DNA of 64,000 bases. Origin: Xestospongia bergquistia. Taxonomy: Eukaryota; Porifera; Demospongiae; Haplosclerida; Petrosiidae. Shown one piece after another: positions 40,960-53,341 of the stretch; position 1 is the stretch's first letter; each line of letters opens with the position of its first letter. The notes beneath the pieces were generated by a model. That model did not search any database. It was not told the origin of the DNA and worked only from the letters and a program-made list of their open reading frames with translations. The stretch spans positions 2,903,001 through 2,967,000 of the forward strand of contig OZ014421.1 of NCBI GenBank assembly GCA_963965975.1. Direction: 5' to 3'. A program made the translations under genes and the position numbers.

Positions 40960-43900
40960 ATGGACATACTCTACAAGCGATGCTTGACCAAATTATATAT
41001 TTGTATATCTTTCACCTGAAATTGAATCAATTTCCACAATGAAATCATTATTGAAAGTTAAAGGAAATTTAAAATATAATTATATTTTATTTTCACTTCA
41101 AATTAAATCAGCATGTGGCAGGATATGAAAAGAACAGATACTGTGAATAAAAATAGCCATTTTTCAAATTAAACTTTCTGTTTTATTTGTGAAAGATCTG
41201 ACATGTGAAAGCTTTAAACTGATGTTAGTTACTTTTCCAAGGCAACAGAAATTGAGGCTCAGTCTATGCAGATACTTGTCCCAGTTGATATTCTTATCTT
41301 GACAAGTACTCATCAATGTCTATAACTAGAAAGTCACTTCTTCCAAGGGAATATGAAAATTATAACCCATACCCAAAATATAGGCCTTTTTAGAGAAAGT
41401 GCATGTTTATACTTTATTCTTCTTTCTCCTTAAAATGTCACTGATGGTTAACAAAAACTAAGGAAGTTTATCCAAGATCGATATAGATGAAGAAGGGCCT
41501 TAGTTTTTTCATAAGAGTATATTTGTACATGTAACATTACACACAGAATTAAACAATAAACATGGTACATTCGTCCATAGTTTAAAATGTGCTGCTAAAT
41601 TACGAATTCGAAGTGTACCGAGCACAAAATGGTTACATTAGACTACTGTCAGTAATTATGATAATATTTTATACTGTAAGCAAAGTTAGATAATTATATT
41701 AAACTTTGTGCATTGATTCTAATGTGCACTAGAGTTTTTGATCTTGTTTTAATCAATATCAAAAACGTGTACTCAACTCCAATAAAATCATATCCACTAT
41801 CATTATATATAGTTTGTCACCAAGCATTCAATGGAAAAGAGACAGATTGTTAAAGTTTTGAATGATCTAACCACAAGTAGATAGATTTGTTCTGGTGACA
41901 ATAGTTTTGAGTTGTTAAAGAGTAATACTTTTTTTTATCAAAGATTGTTTTTTTCAGTTAATATGACAATTACTCCATTATGTTCATTGACTTCTTACCA
42001 TTTCTGATTTTATTTTCATTTTACTAACAATTTAGTAATCAAACAAAATATTTTTAAGGTGTCAAAACCTCTTCGAACATCACCGATCATAAGAATCTTC
42101 TACAATATTTGTATTACTTTTGAGGCTCCTGAATAGGCTATAGAAAATAGAAGCTATATTAATGAACAGAATCACCTCTGTGTATAGGAGAAATTGAGCA
42201 GCATAACACAGATCTAAATGAAACACTATGTATAATAATATACAAGATACAACAGGCACATATTGTAAAAATCCTAAACTTTATTTAGTTATGGATCATG
42301 ATAGTACACTTTTGGAAAGGGATACAGTGAGAACTATTAGTTTGACACAGTAATTATAGTAATTAGAAAATGCTGGAAGGAAATTAGCACAAAATAAAAA
42401 ACATTCAGTGTACCATAATTACAGTAGGTGCTGTTTATAAATGTGATGACATTGCGATACAATGTTTGTTAATCTGTTACTATTGTAAGTCATTTATTTC
42501 ATTGTGACTTTTTAGTAAAGGTTACACTAGAAAGTGGAGCAGTAAGGAAATTAACGAAATTAACAAAAGAAAATTGCTTACTTCTTTAAGTTTGCATGTG
42601 AGTGTGGTATCTATAGAAGAAACAGTACAATCTCTTACACCTTTACAAAAATACAAGGAGTCAATGTCAAGTATGGAATATTCAATGCTTGATTTTGTCA
42701 TTTGGGGCAAAAATGGTAAATGCTTTCATGTTTGGATAGAAAGAGAGAGAAAAATTAAGAACACATTTCATGCATCATCATCATAATGAAGCAATAAATG
42801 TATGGATTTTAACAGTTGACTAACAGAACATATCTTATAGATTTGTAGCACAGTATTAGTAGAAAGAGGTTGAATGCTATTAGGCTAAGATACCTCAATC
42901 AGGATTACAAATTCATGGTACTGTTAATAGGCTCCCTCATAACACATATACACTGAAGTTAAAATACGTAACCTTTATAAAAAAAACTATGTTGAGATTT
43001 ATGGATTAATACTACCATAAATAATTCCTGATTATAAAAGGATAGATATACAAATTCTACCCAGTCACATGACAGAGAACAATATGAATAGTTACAGTAG
43101 TGATAATGAGCCATCAACAAGACACATAGCTGGATATGTGACTTCCTCAACATTCTTGTGTTCCCCAAATCATTACTACTAAACTGAGATCAGATATCTG
43201 TTGTATATGTTGGAGAAATTCAGTTGTTATTAGTTAGGATACAAATTCATTCAAATCTCATAATCTATAGACAAAGTTGAAAGATAATATAATAACAGTA
43301 ATAATGAATAGTTTACTGTAGATCATTGATTAATATTTACTAGTACTGTCACTTAAAGCTAATATACTTATCTAGTAAACTGTAACCTTTAACTAATAAG
43401 CTGTTTAAATTATCAAAAATGAGCTTGTTACTGTCATGCAGCAATTATCATATAAAAATACAATAGTGTACTTAAGATACATACTTTATTCACCTATGAT
43501 ACATAGCACAACTTACCTTCTTGGTGGACCTTCATGAGGGCTTATGGTTTAATGTCTTGACATAGATTATATGAGGTACTATGATTACCCAAGAGTTAGA
43601 ACTTATATGTACAAGGAACACTTATAAACGCGTCATTTATATGTTTTAAAAATGCATTACACCCCCTAATCACTCTTCTTTGCATGTAATATGCAGCAAT
43701 ATTATCTGATCACCTGAAAATTGTGATATTCAAAAGGAGTTACTCAATTTCTGTTGTGTGAATTGTCCAGTTCTCTTTTGTCTACTCTTGTTTGGTTTAT
43801 TAACATGAATGCAATCACCATTTGCTATAATAATTAAATAAGTTAATATCAATTAAATAGATATGTCACTTTGGATCAGTTAGCAGTTGTACAGATATCA

Positions 43901-44020
43901 TAATTATATTGGAAATGTTTTCACTTATAATACTTTAAATCAAAATTTACAGCATAAGAACTTGAAATATAAAAAGGGAAATGATAATGTGGGAAGTTTA
44001 GTTCAAAAAGGATGAATTTG
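40960..44020. other. AT-rich region, nothing recognised
   Basis: About 3 kb with only short frames on both strands. No domain, long repeat or structural RNA was recognised. Confidence 0.45.
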
Positions 44021-44027
44021 TTCCAAT

Positions 44028-44340
44028 CCAGTATGGAGCCAGATTCTGGTTCATAGGCACAAGTACACACTAAAGAAATGTGGAAATTCTGGACAGTTTT
44101 ACTGGAGATGCATCAATAGAGGGTGTCATGACAGAGCAACTCTAAATGATCAGGATATAGTCATTTCAACTAATTAGAAATATTTCCACAAAGCTGACAA
44201 GTAAGATTGAGGCAGATGAAGTAATTGAAACATTGATAAGAAAGGCACAAGAACAACTAAACCAATTACAATTATATCAATACAGGGCTATTTCTACTAA
44301 TGAAGAATTACTGAAATTTTTCTTAGAAATTGTTATTTTG
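44028..44340 (+). pseudogene. FLYWCH zinc finger and linker of a MULE-type transposon
   Basis: The + strand reads SQILVHRHKYTLKKCGNSGQ then FYWRCINRGCHDRATLNDQD, matching the FLYWCH pattern (F-x-YWRC-x(n)-CHDRA). After a frameshift near 44200 it continues SKIEADEVIETLIRKAQEQL, as in proteins where FLYWCH precedes a MULE transposase. The upstream start and the catalytic part are missing. Confidence 0.65.
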
Positions 44341-44344
44341 TATC

Positions 44345-46588
44345 CTTGTAATAAGTCATTACAATTATAAAACAAGACTGTCTGATATTCTCCTATTTTT
44401 GAATAATGAAAAGTAGTAGAATTATATCCTGTTAACAAATCATCAGAGATGGATGTTGTAGTGCTAAGTTAACAAACTTACAATAAGTTATCAGTTAATT
44501 CATCAAATAGAAGCATTGTTAAACACATAGTCATCATTGATCATAATAATCTCACTGCCTACACAATATATAATGTGTGTTCGTGTTTGTCTACTAATCA
44601 GAACTAATGTGAAGTCAAACTTAATTAACTTATAGTTATAAGTCATATGTATGATATCAATTAGAAGCTATTGCATGTGTCCTATCAACAATAAATCAAC
44701 TACATTAATGAGAATATACAATGAGTGACTATAATTCTGACTAATTAAAAAAAGACGTTAATGGCCACACCACCTTCAATGAAAATAAATAACTTAAAGG
44801 ACATGATAATAATAAAAGATAAACATTATCAAACATTCCAATTATAAGATATAGCATATATGTCATATATACAAATTTATTATCTCCATCACATTGATGG
44901 TGTTAAAGTGATATCTCTAATGCTACTGACATTATATAGAAATACAAAAGTATATATAATGTAACAAATTAACTAGTGATACATTAGATATGTATGGTAC
45001 AACTTGAATATTTTTGTTACAAGCTATATATTATAATTATGCTACTAAAGATAAAGTGATCATTGACTTAATATAATATTATATCACATATAATATTATT
45101 ATTATAGTCATCTTTATTAATAAAACAACACACTACTTCGAAATATAATTATTATAACCTTCTGAGCATATTTAGCAAACAAATTTAAGGTACACGGTCT
45201 GAAACCCTATTTTCTATCCCTTACACATTGTCTCCTTCATGTTGATGTGAAAATTGAAAAAAAACAATGCTATATCTAACAAGTATACACATTATTTTTA
45301 TATAGAGGCTTATTAGGACCATAACAAATTATATTAATTATTAGGAACAAATAGATGAAATTAGAAAGAATAATTTGATGACTATGTATTTTCAAGAAGA
45401 GAGTTCTTGTACTAAATTTAAAGAGATAAAATTAAATGAAAAAAATAAAAAGAAACTATCACAGTAAGTGACAAGCTACAAATGTGTTAGAATTTTATAT
45501 AAACTGTAAATTAGTCTAAGAGTTGTGATACATAAAAAGTTATTACATGTGGAGTGAAAGGTCAGTTGATCTTAAAAATATCTGCTAACTATGTGTAATT
45601 TGTGAGCTGTAGTTGTAAAAAGGAGTTGACGATGAGATAAGAGCTAATCAGTTAAGACATAGTATGTAGTGGTTAGTTGTAATGTTGACAGATAATAGTG
45701 ACAAACATTGTATATATTATTTATGATCAAAATGAATGATGCAGCTAACATTTTGTTCTTCTTGCAATTTACTTTGTTAACCTTTATTGTAGGTCTTTTT
45801 ATCTCTTTATTTAACAGTTTTCCAGTCACTTCTATATGTAGTAGAGGTAACCTGTGTTCAGAGGTGTTTGTTACATTCATTTGGTGGGTCTGTATTGTCT
45901 TATATAATTTGAATATGAGTCATGCAATTTCTATAATGTCAATGAAGATTTATACAATAAGATATATAATAGGACAGATATGATTATTGAACATTATTTT
46001 CATGACTCTTGTAGTGATGATGAGAAACCAAGAGAATCAGATGATGTTGACATTTATTGTGGATATAATGACAGCTAATTTATATATTTCAACTATTTTT
46101 CTAGTAAGTTTATATTATAGACAACTAAATTGAGAAGATTAGTCCTAACAACTGTGAATTGGACTTTTATGACGTACAATAGTTTGTTTAAAATGAATTG
46201 AAAAAATTGCTGGACAAAGACAGAAGAGGCTTACTTGTTTATTAATAGTTATAGCAACTTTCACCAATTAAAGAATTACTTTCAAGGAATTGAAACAGAA
46301 TGCTTTAAAATGAAAAGTATTAAAGAGAAAACATGATTAAGAAAAGATGGTAATAGATCATTTCATTACTTATAGTTACATTGAATAGGAGTCATGTGAA
46401 AGAGACTTTTGGTGAGCTTACAGTTTGAATTATCTTATATGACTCATTAATAAATAACTTTGATATAACACAAGAACAATCATAATTGCTGTTACTAATG
46501 TGGTAATAATCTCTGATGAACCGAATGCAAAAAGACAGAAGAAGTATCATAAACCATAAATGTAATGTATTTAAGATATACTAGGATT
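44345..46588. other. AT-rich region with a possible acidic relic
   Basis: No gene seen. Bases 45988-46075 read EHYFHDSCSDDEKPRESDDV on +, which could be the acidic N terminus of the piggyBac relic that follows, but this is weak. Confidence 0.4.
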
Positions 46589-46589
46589 A

Positions 46590-46735
46590 TTTCAAGGTGA
46601 TTTGTTGATATTCACTGGTTTCTCCATTTTCCTGATAATAGGGATCTACCACACTATTATGTGTCACATATAGTTAACTAGAAATAATAGAACCAAATCC
46701 TACATACAGGAATAACAAATTCAGTGAATATTTAT
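46590..46735. repeat. Copy of the repeat module found at 30-185 and 8549-8700
   Basis: The tgatttgttgatattcactg block recurs here immediately before a piggyBac coding relic. This links the small repeats in the ankyrin units to a larger piggyBac element. Confidence 0.65.
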
Positions 46736-46739
46736 ACTT

Positions 46740-47530
46740 GGTAAAGAACAAAGAACAGATGAGGCTGTGGTTCCATTCAAAGGATATTTATCAATGAAAC
46801 GAAAAGATCTGTCACCACTTCCATCATGTTTTTTGACAATTTTTATGGAAGTTGTTCTCCTAGATCTATTGATAAAGTATACATATGCATGTGAACCAAT
46901 AATATTTGATAGTCATGGCTTTTATACAACATTTAAGTCCATCACAAAAATGATCTCCCTCAGAGTGGAGATAGTGACTGTATACAGAATAGAAATTTTG
47001 TCATAACTGTATTGCAGCACATCAAGTCATTTTTACTTGTACCTCAGTAAATGCAAATGCAAATAACAAGGTTTCTATAAAAAGGAAATTGAAAAATGGC
47101 TTCGAAATAACTTGTCCTCAGACAATTCCTCTTTATAAGAAATTCATGAGTGGAGTTGATAGGAATGACCAGTTGAGGGAATATTATAATTTGTGTTTGA
47201 AATCTTGTGAAACTTTGTCTTTATCTTTATATTTGATCTTGTCATTACAAACATATTCATCTTGTACTTTAACTTCACATACCTCCATACATAATTGTGA
47301 AAGATGTAACAATAAGTCATGTGATTTTAACTATAATGACACTTATAATTGCCCAGCTTTGAATGCGAGTTTGTCCAGACATTCCTTCCCTTGCAGAATG
47401 TCTGCCTTTGAGATTATAAGCCCTTACAATAAGTCTCCATCATCTTCGGAAAAATAAATTAGACTATTAATTGTGTAACATTAATGACCACAAATACAAA
47501 TCATGTTTTGTATTTATAAAGAGTGACTAG
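46740..47530 (+). pseudogene. piggyBac-like transposase relic
   Basis: On + the frame reads EQRTDEAVVPFKGYLSMKRK (46750-46810), the first catalytic region, with D in TDEAV. Then, after a deletion, it reads LYKKFMSGVDRNDQLREYYN (about 47125-47185), the third catalytic Asp region, followed by a CERCNNKSCDF segment. The middle, with the second Asp, is absent. The end module ttgtgtaacattaatgaccac to tgactagtttagtt (47470-47530) matches the small repeats of the ankyrin units. Confidence 0.65.
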
Positions 47531-48767
47531 TTTAGTTCAGCTTTGACACCCTGTCTCCTTATAACTGAAGTTCTGAAGATGACAAGGCATTTATAAATGA
47601 GTGCTTACTTTGTAGATTCACTGACAATGACGTCTGCAGTCGCCATTATTAGTTAGAATGAAAGGGACAACAATGAAAATAGGCTTTGATTTTATCAGTG
47701 TCTCTGCAGAAATAAATAGGCGTGGCTCAGTTATCAAACAGGTGTGGCTTGTTGTATTAGTATGGGTTCTTGAATCCAAAACATGGAAAACATTTCTTCG
47801 AGGAGAGATTCTTCTCCTGAGGAAGTCTCTGAGCATCGTTCCAAGCGATGCGGGCGTTTAAGAGACGTCGGAGGTGGAGTGGATGATGTTGCATCAGACG
47901 AAGAGAGCGAGGAAGGAGTAATTTCACCCAAAAGGTGCACAAATTATGACTGAACTGTTAAGACATCACAATTAGCATGTTAACAATCCTCTTGGTAACC
48001 TCTCCTACAAAAGTACAATCTGCATAATTTGCAGAGTATTTTAATGGTCATAGTTTATAAAGCAGTTGATCTCCAAACTTAAAGCACTCTATTATCATTA
48101 ACAAACCTCCAAATTATAGCGGACACTGGAAATAGTCCTTAGAGGCTAGTTAGTATCATAAATATATCTATGTTAGTATAGAGGTGTCCTCAATGTAAAG
48201 GTTAGATGATACACTAAAGTATTAGTATGGCTACAACATGTGTTCTCAATGTAGAGTATAGAGGTTAAACTAAAATTAATTATTAGTAGTATTGGACTAT
48301 ATCAAATATCGAAAGGATGTCCAATTCAGTGCCTCCTTTTTGACTTTGTTATCATCATTAATTCAATATTAATTTGTCATTTAGGGCACGCATTCAAGCT
48401 ACATCTACTTATATTTATGAAACTCTCTATCTGGTACTGATATTACTTTAATAGCTCTAGGTAAACTAAAATTGTAATACAGTAAAGCATGTCTTCTTTA
48501 AATAAATCATATTGTACTCTATACTATAGTAGTTTATCCTTTGAAAGTAGATATGAATGCTTTGCAATAAATTAATACATCTTTATGTATAGTAACATTT
48601 GAGTCCATTATTACTGCCTAAAACACTAATCTGCTTTCATATCTACAGTGTAATAGTGTCTGAATGTTCACTTTGTATTTTACATGTGTATGTTTCTTTG
48701 TTCTGTGTGAGTCTTGTCTTTTTCTTGTACTAAATATTACTTATGGTTAGAGGAAAAGAATAGATGT

Positions 48768-48770
<3 letters not shown>

Positions 48771-48849
<79 letters not shown>
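48771..48849. repeat. (TC)n microsatellite in GMCL intron 2
   Basis: About 79 bases of TC repeat ending 33 bases before the exon 3 acceptor (48881-48882). It enlarges the polypyrimidine tract. A serine/leucine frame through it is an artefact. Confidence 0.95.
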
Positions 48850-48855
<6 letters not shown>

Positions 48856-49403
48856 CTTCACTCTCTCTCACACACATCACAGAGAAGGAATGGAAACTTC
48901 ATAAAGTATACTTATGTCAGGTAAATTACAATATATTGTAAAGCTGTAGTAATTAACTACTCTATCTTTCCTCTTCTTATTGTAGTCTCATTATTTTGCT
49001 AGTATGTTTAGTGGAAACTGGAAGGAATCTGATCAAAATATTATACACTTAGATATTACAGATCCTAATATTACTGAAGAATGTATGTACACTATAACAA
49101 CACTAGGTCATAAGGTTTACTCTCTTTCTCCCACACACACATTTGAACACACACAGGTCTTAACATAGCTTTCACTTCACTCTACAAAGATTCTATTCAC
49201 TTAAGCTCATCATTCATACCTGGTACTGTTGCTGCAGCAACCATGTTTCAACTGGTATCTCATTTAACACACATATTAACTATCTACTAGAGTGTAAAGG
49301 AATGTTGACTTGTTATAAGAGTTATTTGTTAAAGACACCTTAGACCAAATTTTACTTAACTAATCACAACACCATAAAATACTTTCCATTGAATTGAAAT
49401 TTT

Positions 49404-49725
49404 TAGTACACATATATGTATTTATGTACATGTATTAAGTTCAAACCTTAGTACACATATATGTATTTATGTACATGTATTAAGTTCAAACCTTAGTACA
49501 CATATATGTATTTATGTACATGTATTAAGTTCAAACCTTAGTACACATATATGTATTTATGTACATGTATTAAGTTCAAACCTTAGTACACATATATGTA
49601 TTTATGTACATGTATTAAGTTCAAACCTTAGTACACATATATGTATTTATGTACACGTATTAAGTTCAAACCTTAGTACACATATATGTATTTATGTACA
49701 TGTATTAAGTTCAAACCTTAGTACA
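49404..49725. repeat. 45-base minisatellite, about 7 copies
   Basis: The unit begins tagtacacatatatgtattt and ends aagttcaaacct. Seven almost perfect head-to-tail copies, with one T-to-C change in the sixth. It lies in GMCL intron 5, between exons 49157-49254 and 50124-50170. Confidence 0.95.
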
Positions 49726-51029
49726 TGTACATGTATTTTAGTCATATAATATAGCTACCATACACATATACACTATTGTAATGCCTATACTTTACCTTAT
49801 ACCTCTATTATATTATTAGAACTAACATAATGTGTATTAATGTCACTTTTATAGTTATAACAATGATAGTAGAATATAGTACATTTCTGATCCAATTAAG
49901 TTAAGCAGTTACTACCTTTCTTCCATATGTATTATAATACATTAATATTGGTTTATATTATATATAATAAGTATGTATTGTTGTAGTATTAATTATGTAC
50001 GTAACAGTTATGACATGACTATAATTATACTGCTGCCAATATTTTGGTGTTATTATCTTGGCTACATACACACATATGGTACATGTATAATCCTTTATAT
50101 TGGAATTATGTGACTTTATCTAAGATGGGTTACTACAGCATTGTATAGAGTATATGAAGGAAACTTTGTGGTATGTAGAAATAAGACTGATAATTACTAG
50201 TTTACATACATGTCTGACACTATGTTGATGAGAACATTCCTTAACAAAATTATCTTTAAAGTATTTATATAGCTGTATGGCAAACTTTTAACCCTTTTAA
50301 TTACAAAATTTTAATCAAGTTATAAGTTACATGTAGTAGAGCTAGCAAATTACATGGAAGGAGTTAGTTATGTGATAGTACATTGAATTGTTTTCTCTTC
50401 TCTTTACCTATAGTAGTGCTCACATGTTGAAATACTTGAATACAGCTAGTCAATATGGTTTCCGTGATATAGAAAAAAAGTAAGCAGATTTTCTAGTAAT
50501 AGTAATATTGTACTTATAATGTATTATGTACTGTGATTTCTATCTTAATTTAGATGTCAGGATTGGTTACAAACTTGTCTAGTCATTGACTTCACAATAC
50601 CTTTGCTAATATAGTTTTCTTTTAGACATGAGGTACATAGAACTTGTACATTGATATTTGCTGATCATGTGGTAGTCACGTGCTCACTAATAGTCTCTTG
50701 TCCTATATTTAGTTTGGAATTACTGACTGAATTGATAAAGAGTCCAGATTTGTTTGTGTTACAAATTGAAATAGATGTCTACTCACTAGCTAAAAAGGTA
50801 CTTACACAACAAGCTAATATCATATTGTTATATCTCTACATGTGATAAATGGATCAGTGGATGGATGAATGGAAGGATAGACAGATCAATGAACAATAAT
50901 GTATTTCAATTTAAGTTACTCTTCTTATTTAGTGGTTATTTCTACATCTTAATCCAACATGGAATGATAGCCTTTCCAAACTCACTTCATCAGCTGAAGC
51001 CTTCTTTAGAGAGAGAAGTAAGAAACGCA

Positions 51030-51850
51030 TAATACATGTACACTTCACCATAATACACGTACATGTACACTTTAGCACAATACATGTGATACATTTACAT
51101 GTACACTTCACCATAATACATGTACATGTACACTTCACCATAATACATGTACATGTACACCTTAGCATAATACATGTACACTTCACCATAATACATGTAC
51201 ATGTACACTTTAGCACAATACATGTGATACATCTACATGTACACTTCACCATAATACACGTACATGTACACTTTAGCACAATACATGTGATACATCTACA
51301 TGTACACTTCACCATAATACATGTACATGTACACCTTAGCATAATACATGTACACTTCACCATAATACATGTACATGTACACTTTAGCACAATACATGTG
51401 ATACATCTACATGTACACTTCACCATAATACATGTACATGTACACTTTAGCACAATACATGTGATACATCTACATGTACACTTCACCATAATACACGTAC
51501 ATGTAGACTTTAGCACAATACTTGTGATACATCTACATGTACACTTCACCATAATACACGTACATGTAGACTTTAGCACAATACATGTGATATATCTACA
51601 TGTACACTTCACCATAATACATGTACATGTACACCTTAGCATAATACATGTACACTTCACCATAATACATTTACATGTACACTTTAGCACAATACATGTG
51701 ATACATCTACATGTACACTTCACCATAATACATGTACATGTAGACTTTAGCATAATACATATACATGTACACTTTAGCATAATACACGTACACTAACATA
51801 ATACATGTACATGTACACTTTAGCATAATACATGAACATGTATACTTTTG
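51030..51850. repeat. Higher-order minisatellite of acatgtacac-type units
   Basis: About 820 bases in GMCL intron 10. The building block tacatgtacacttcaccata alternates with tacatgtacactttagcaca, giving a 63-base higher-order unit and shorter variants. Unit lengths are multiples of three, so long frames run through on both strands, but they are repeat artefacts. The tacatgtacatgta core is self-complementary. Confidence 0.93.
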
Positions 51851-53135
51851 TATAATACATGTACATTTACATTAAATAAATAATAATATTTATGTATAAA
51901 TTGACAAATATATGTACATGTATATTACATATTGTTATTATTGAGTTTATATTTATACACCTGTACTATTATTATATTGCCTATAGTTATATACATGTAC
52001 ATGTAAATGTATCTCAATTCTAATCATAAGGTGAAGGAGTTTACCTAGAGACAGAGGAAGATCGTCAATATCAGGAACTATTTCGTTCCATTTGCTTTTG
52101 TGACATCATTAGTGACTTTGCCTCTATAGCTATCTTAGAAATGACAAAATTATACCACAAGGTAATAATAAGAACAAGATTGACTTTTAGTTGTACTATA
52201 AAAAACAATACTATTGAACTCTTGGTGTTAATTTAGTTAACTCTATTGGTTACCAGAATGTATATTAGTTTTCTGTTGTGAGTACTACTAGAACTATAAT
52301 ATTGTATGTATTGTTAGTATTACATCATGTTATTAGATTGGCTGTTACCGTTATATCGTCATCAGTGGGTTAAAATGGTCACAGTTGATCAGAGACTAGA
52401 CCATGGGTAAGTGAAATGTTTATAATTTGTCAGCTGAAATTTAGTCTTCTCTTGTTCTTATTTTTGACCTGTATCATTAACTAAAGATGATTTTAATGAT
52501 AATGCTATTAGATGTGGTTGTATATTACAGAAATCAGATGAGGAGGTTGTCATATATATTTTGATAAATGGAAGGATGTGTGGACCAGTAGATGGACAAA
52601 TATATACACTAATATACTAATAAACAAACAGATAATATTGTTATTAACTAAAAGTTTAATTTTGTTTAGTACTGTTGACGTTGGGCAGGGTTTTTTTTTG
52701 TGTTGATATTCTCCTCATATACAAGGATGGGTTAGTAAAATAATAACCATTCTATTATTTGATTGTTGTTGTTTAAAATTTGTATATGCTTCCAATAAAT
52801 ATTTGTATTATTAATTAGTTTGATCTTTGTGAAGAGAAACACACGAAGTCATCCTTGTTTAGCAGCTGTCAGTCTACAAAATGAACGACCATTGACCTTT
52901 AGGTTAATTAAAATTAATAAATTAACATAATTATGTCCTTAAGTATATTGTTCTCAATATAACTTTAGACTAGGAAATCCTCTTATCACTGTAATATTTT
53001 CCTACTGTTAGACTTAGAGTAGTATCCTTCTGTAAGAATGAGGAAGTGTGTAGTTCTCAAGACACAGGTATTGTTCATTTGACTCTAGCTCCAAATGAGG
53101 TAAGAGATAAAAGGATAAAACAGTAATAATACATT

Positions 53136-53244
<109 letters not shown>

Positions 53245-53341
53245 GACAGCATATATATTAACTGTTGACAAACAAGTCAAGTTTCCATTATACATTAGCT
53301 TTAACTTTTCATTAACTTCATCTAATATGAATCTTACTTGA

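Noticed and set aside
48714..48941. Frame with a long Ser-Leu run on +
   Set aside because: It is the (TC)n microsatellite read through; only the last 12 codons belong to a real GMCL exon.
49404..49725. Regular 45-base repeats considered as a CRISPR-like array
   Set aside because: There are no unique spacers; units are directly adjacent, in an animal intron.
50929..51796. Long open frames on both strands (283 aa minus, 236 aa plus) of Cys- or His-rich repeats
   Set aside because: They are translations of a minisatellite whose units are multiples of three; they lie inside a GMCL intron and show no other coding sign.
52676..52678. TGA read as Trp (altered genetic code)
   Set aside because: The ROCO gene and intact transposases end in standard stops including TGA, and other TGA interruptions fit Arg better, so recoding is not consistent.
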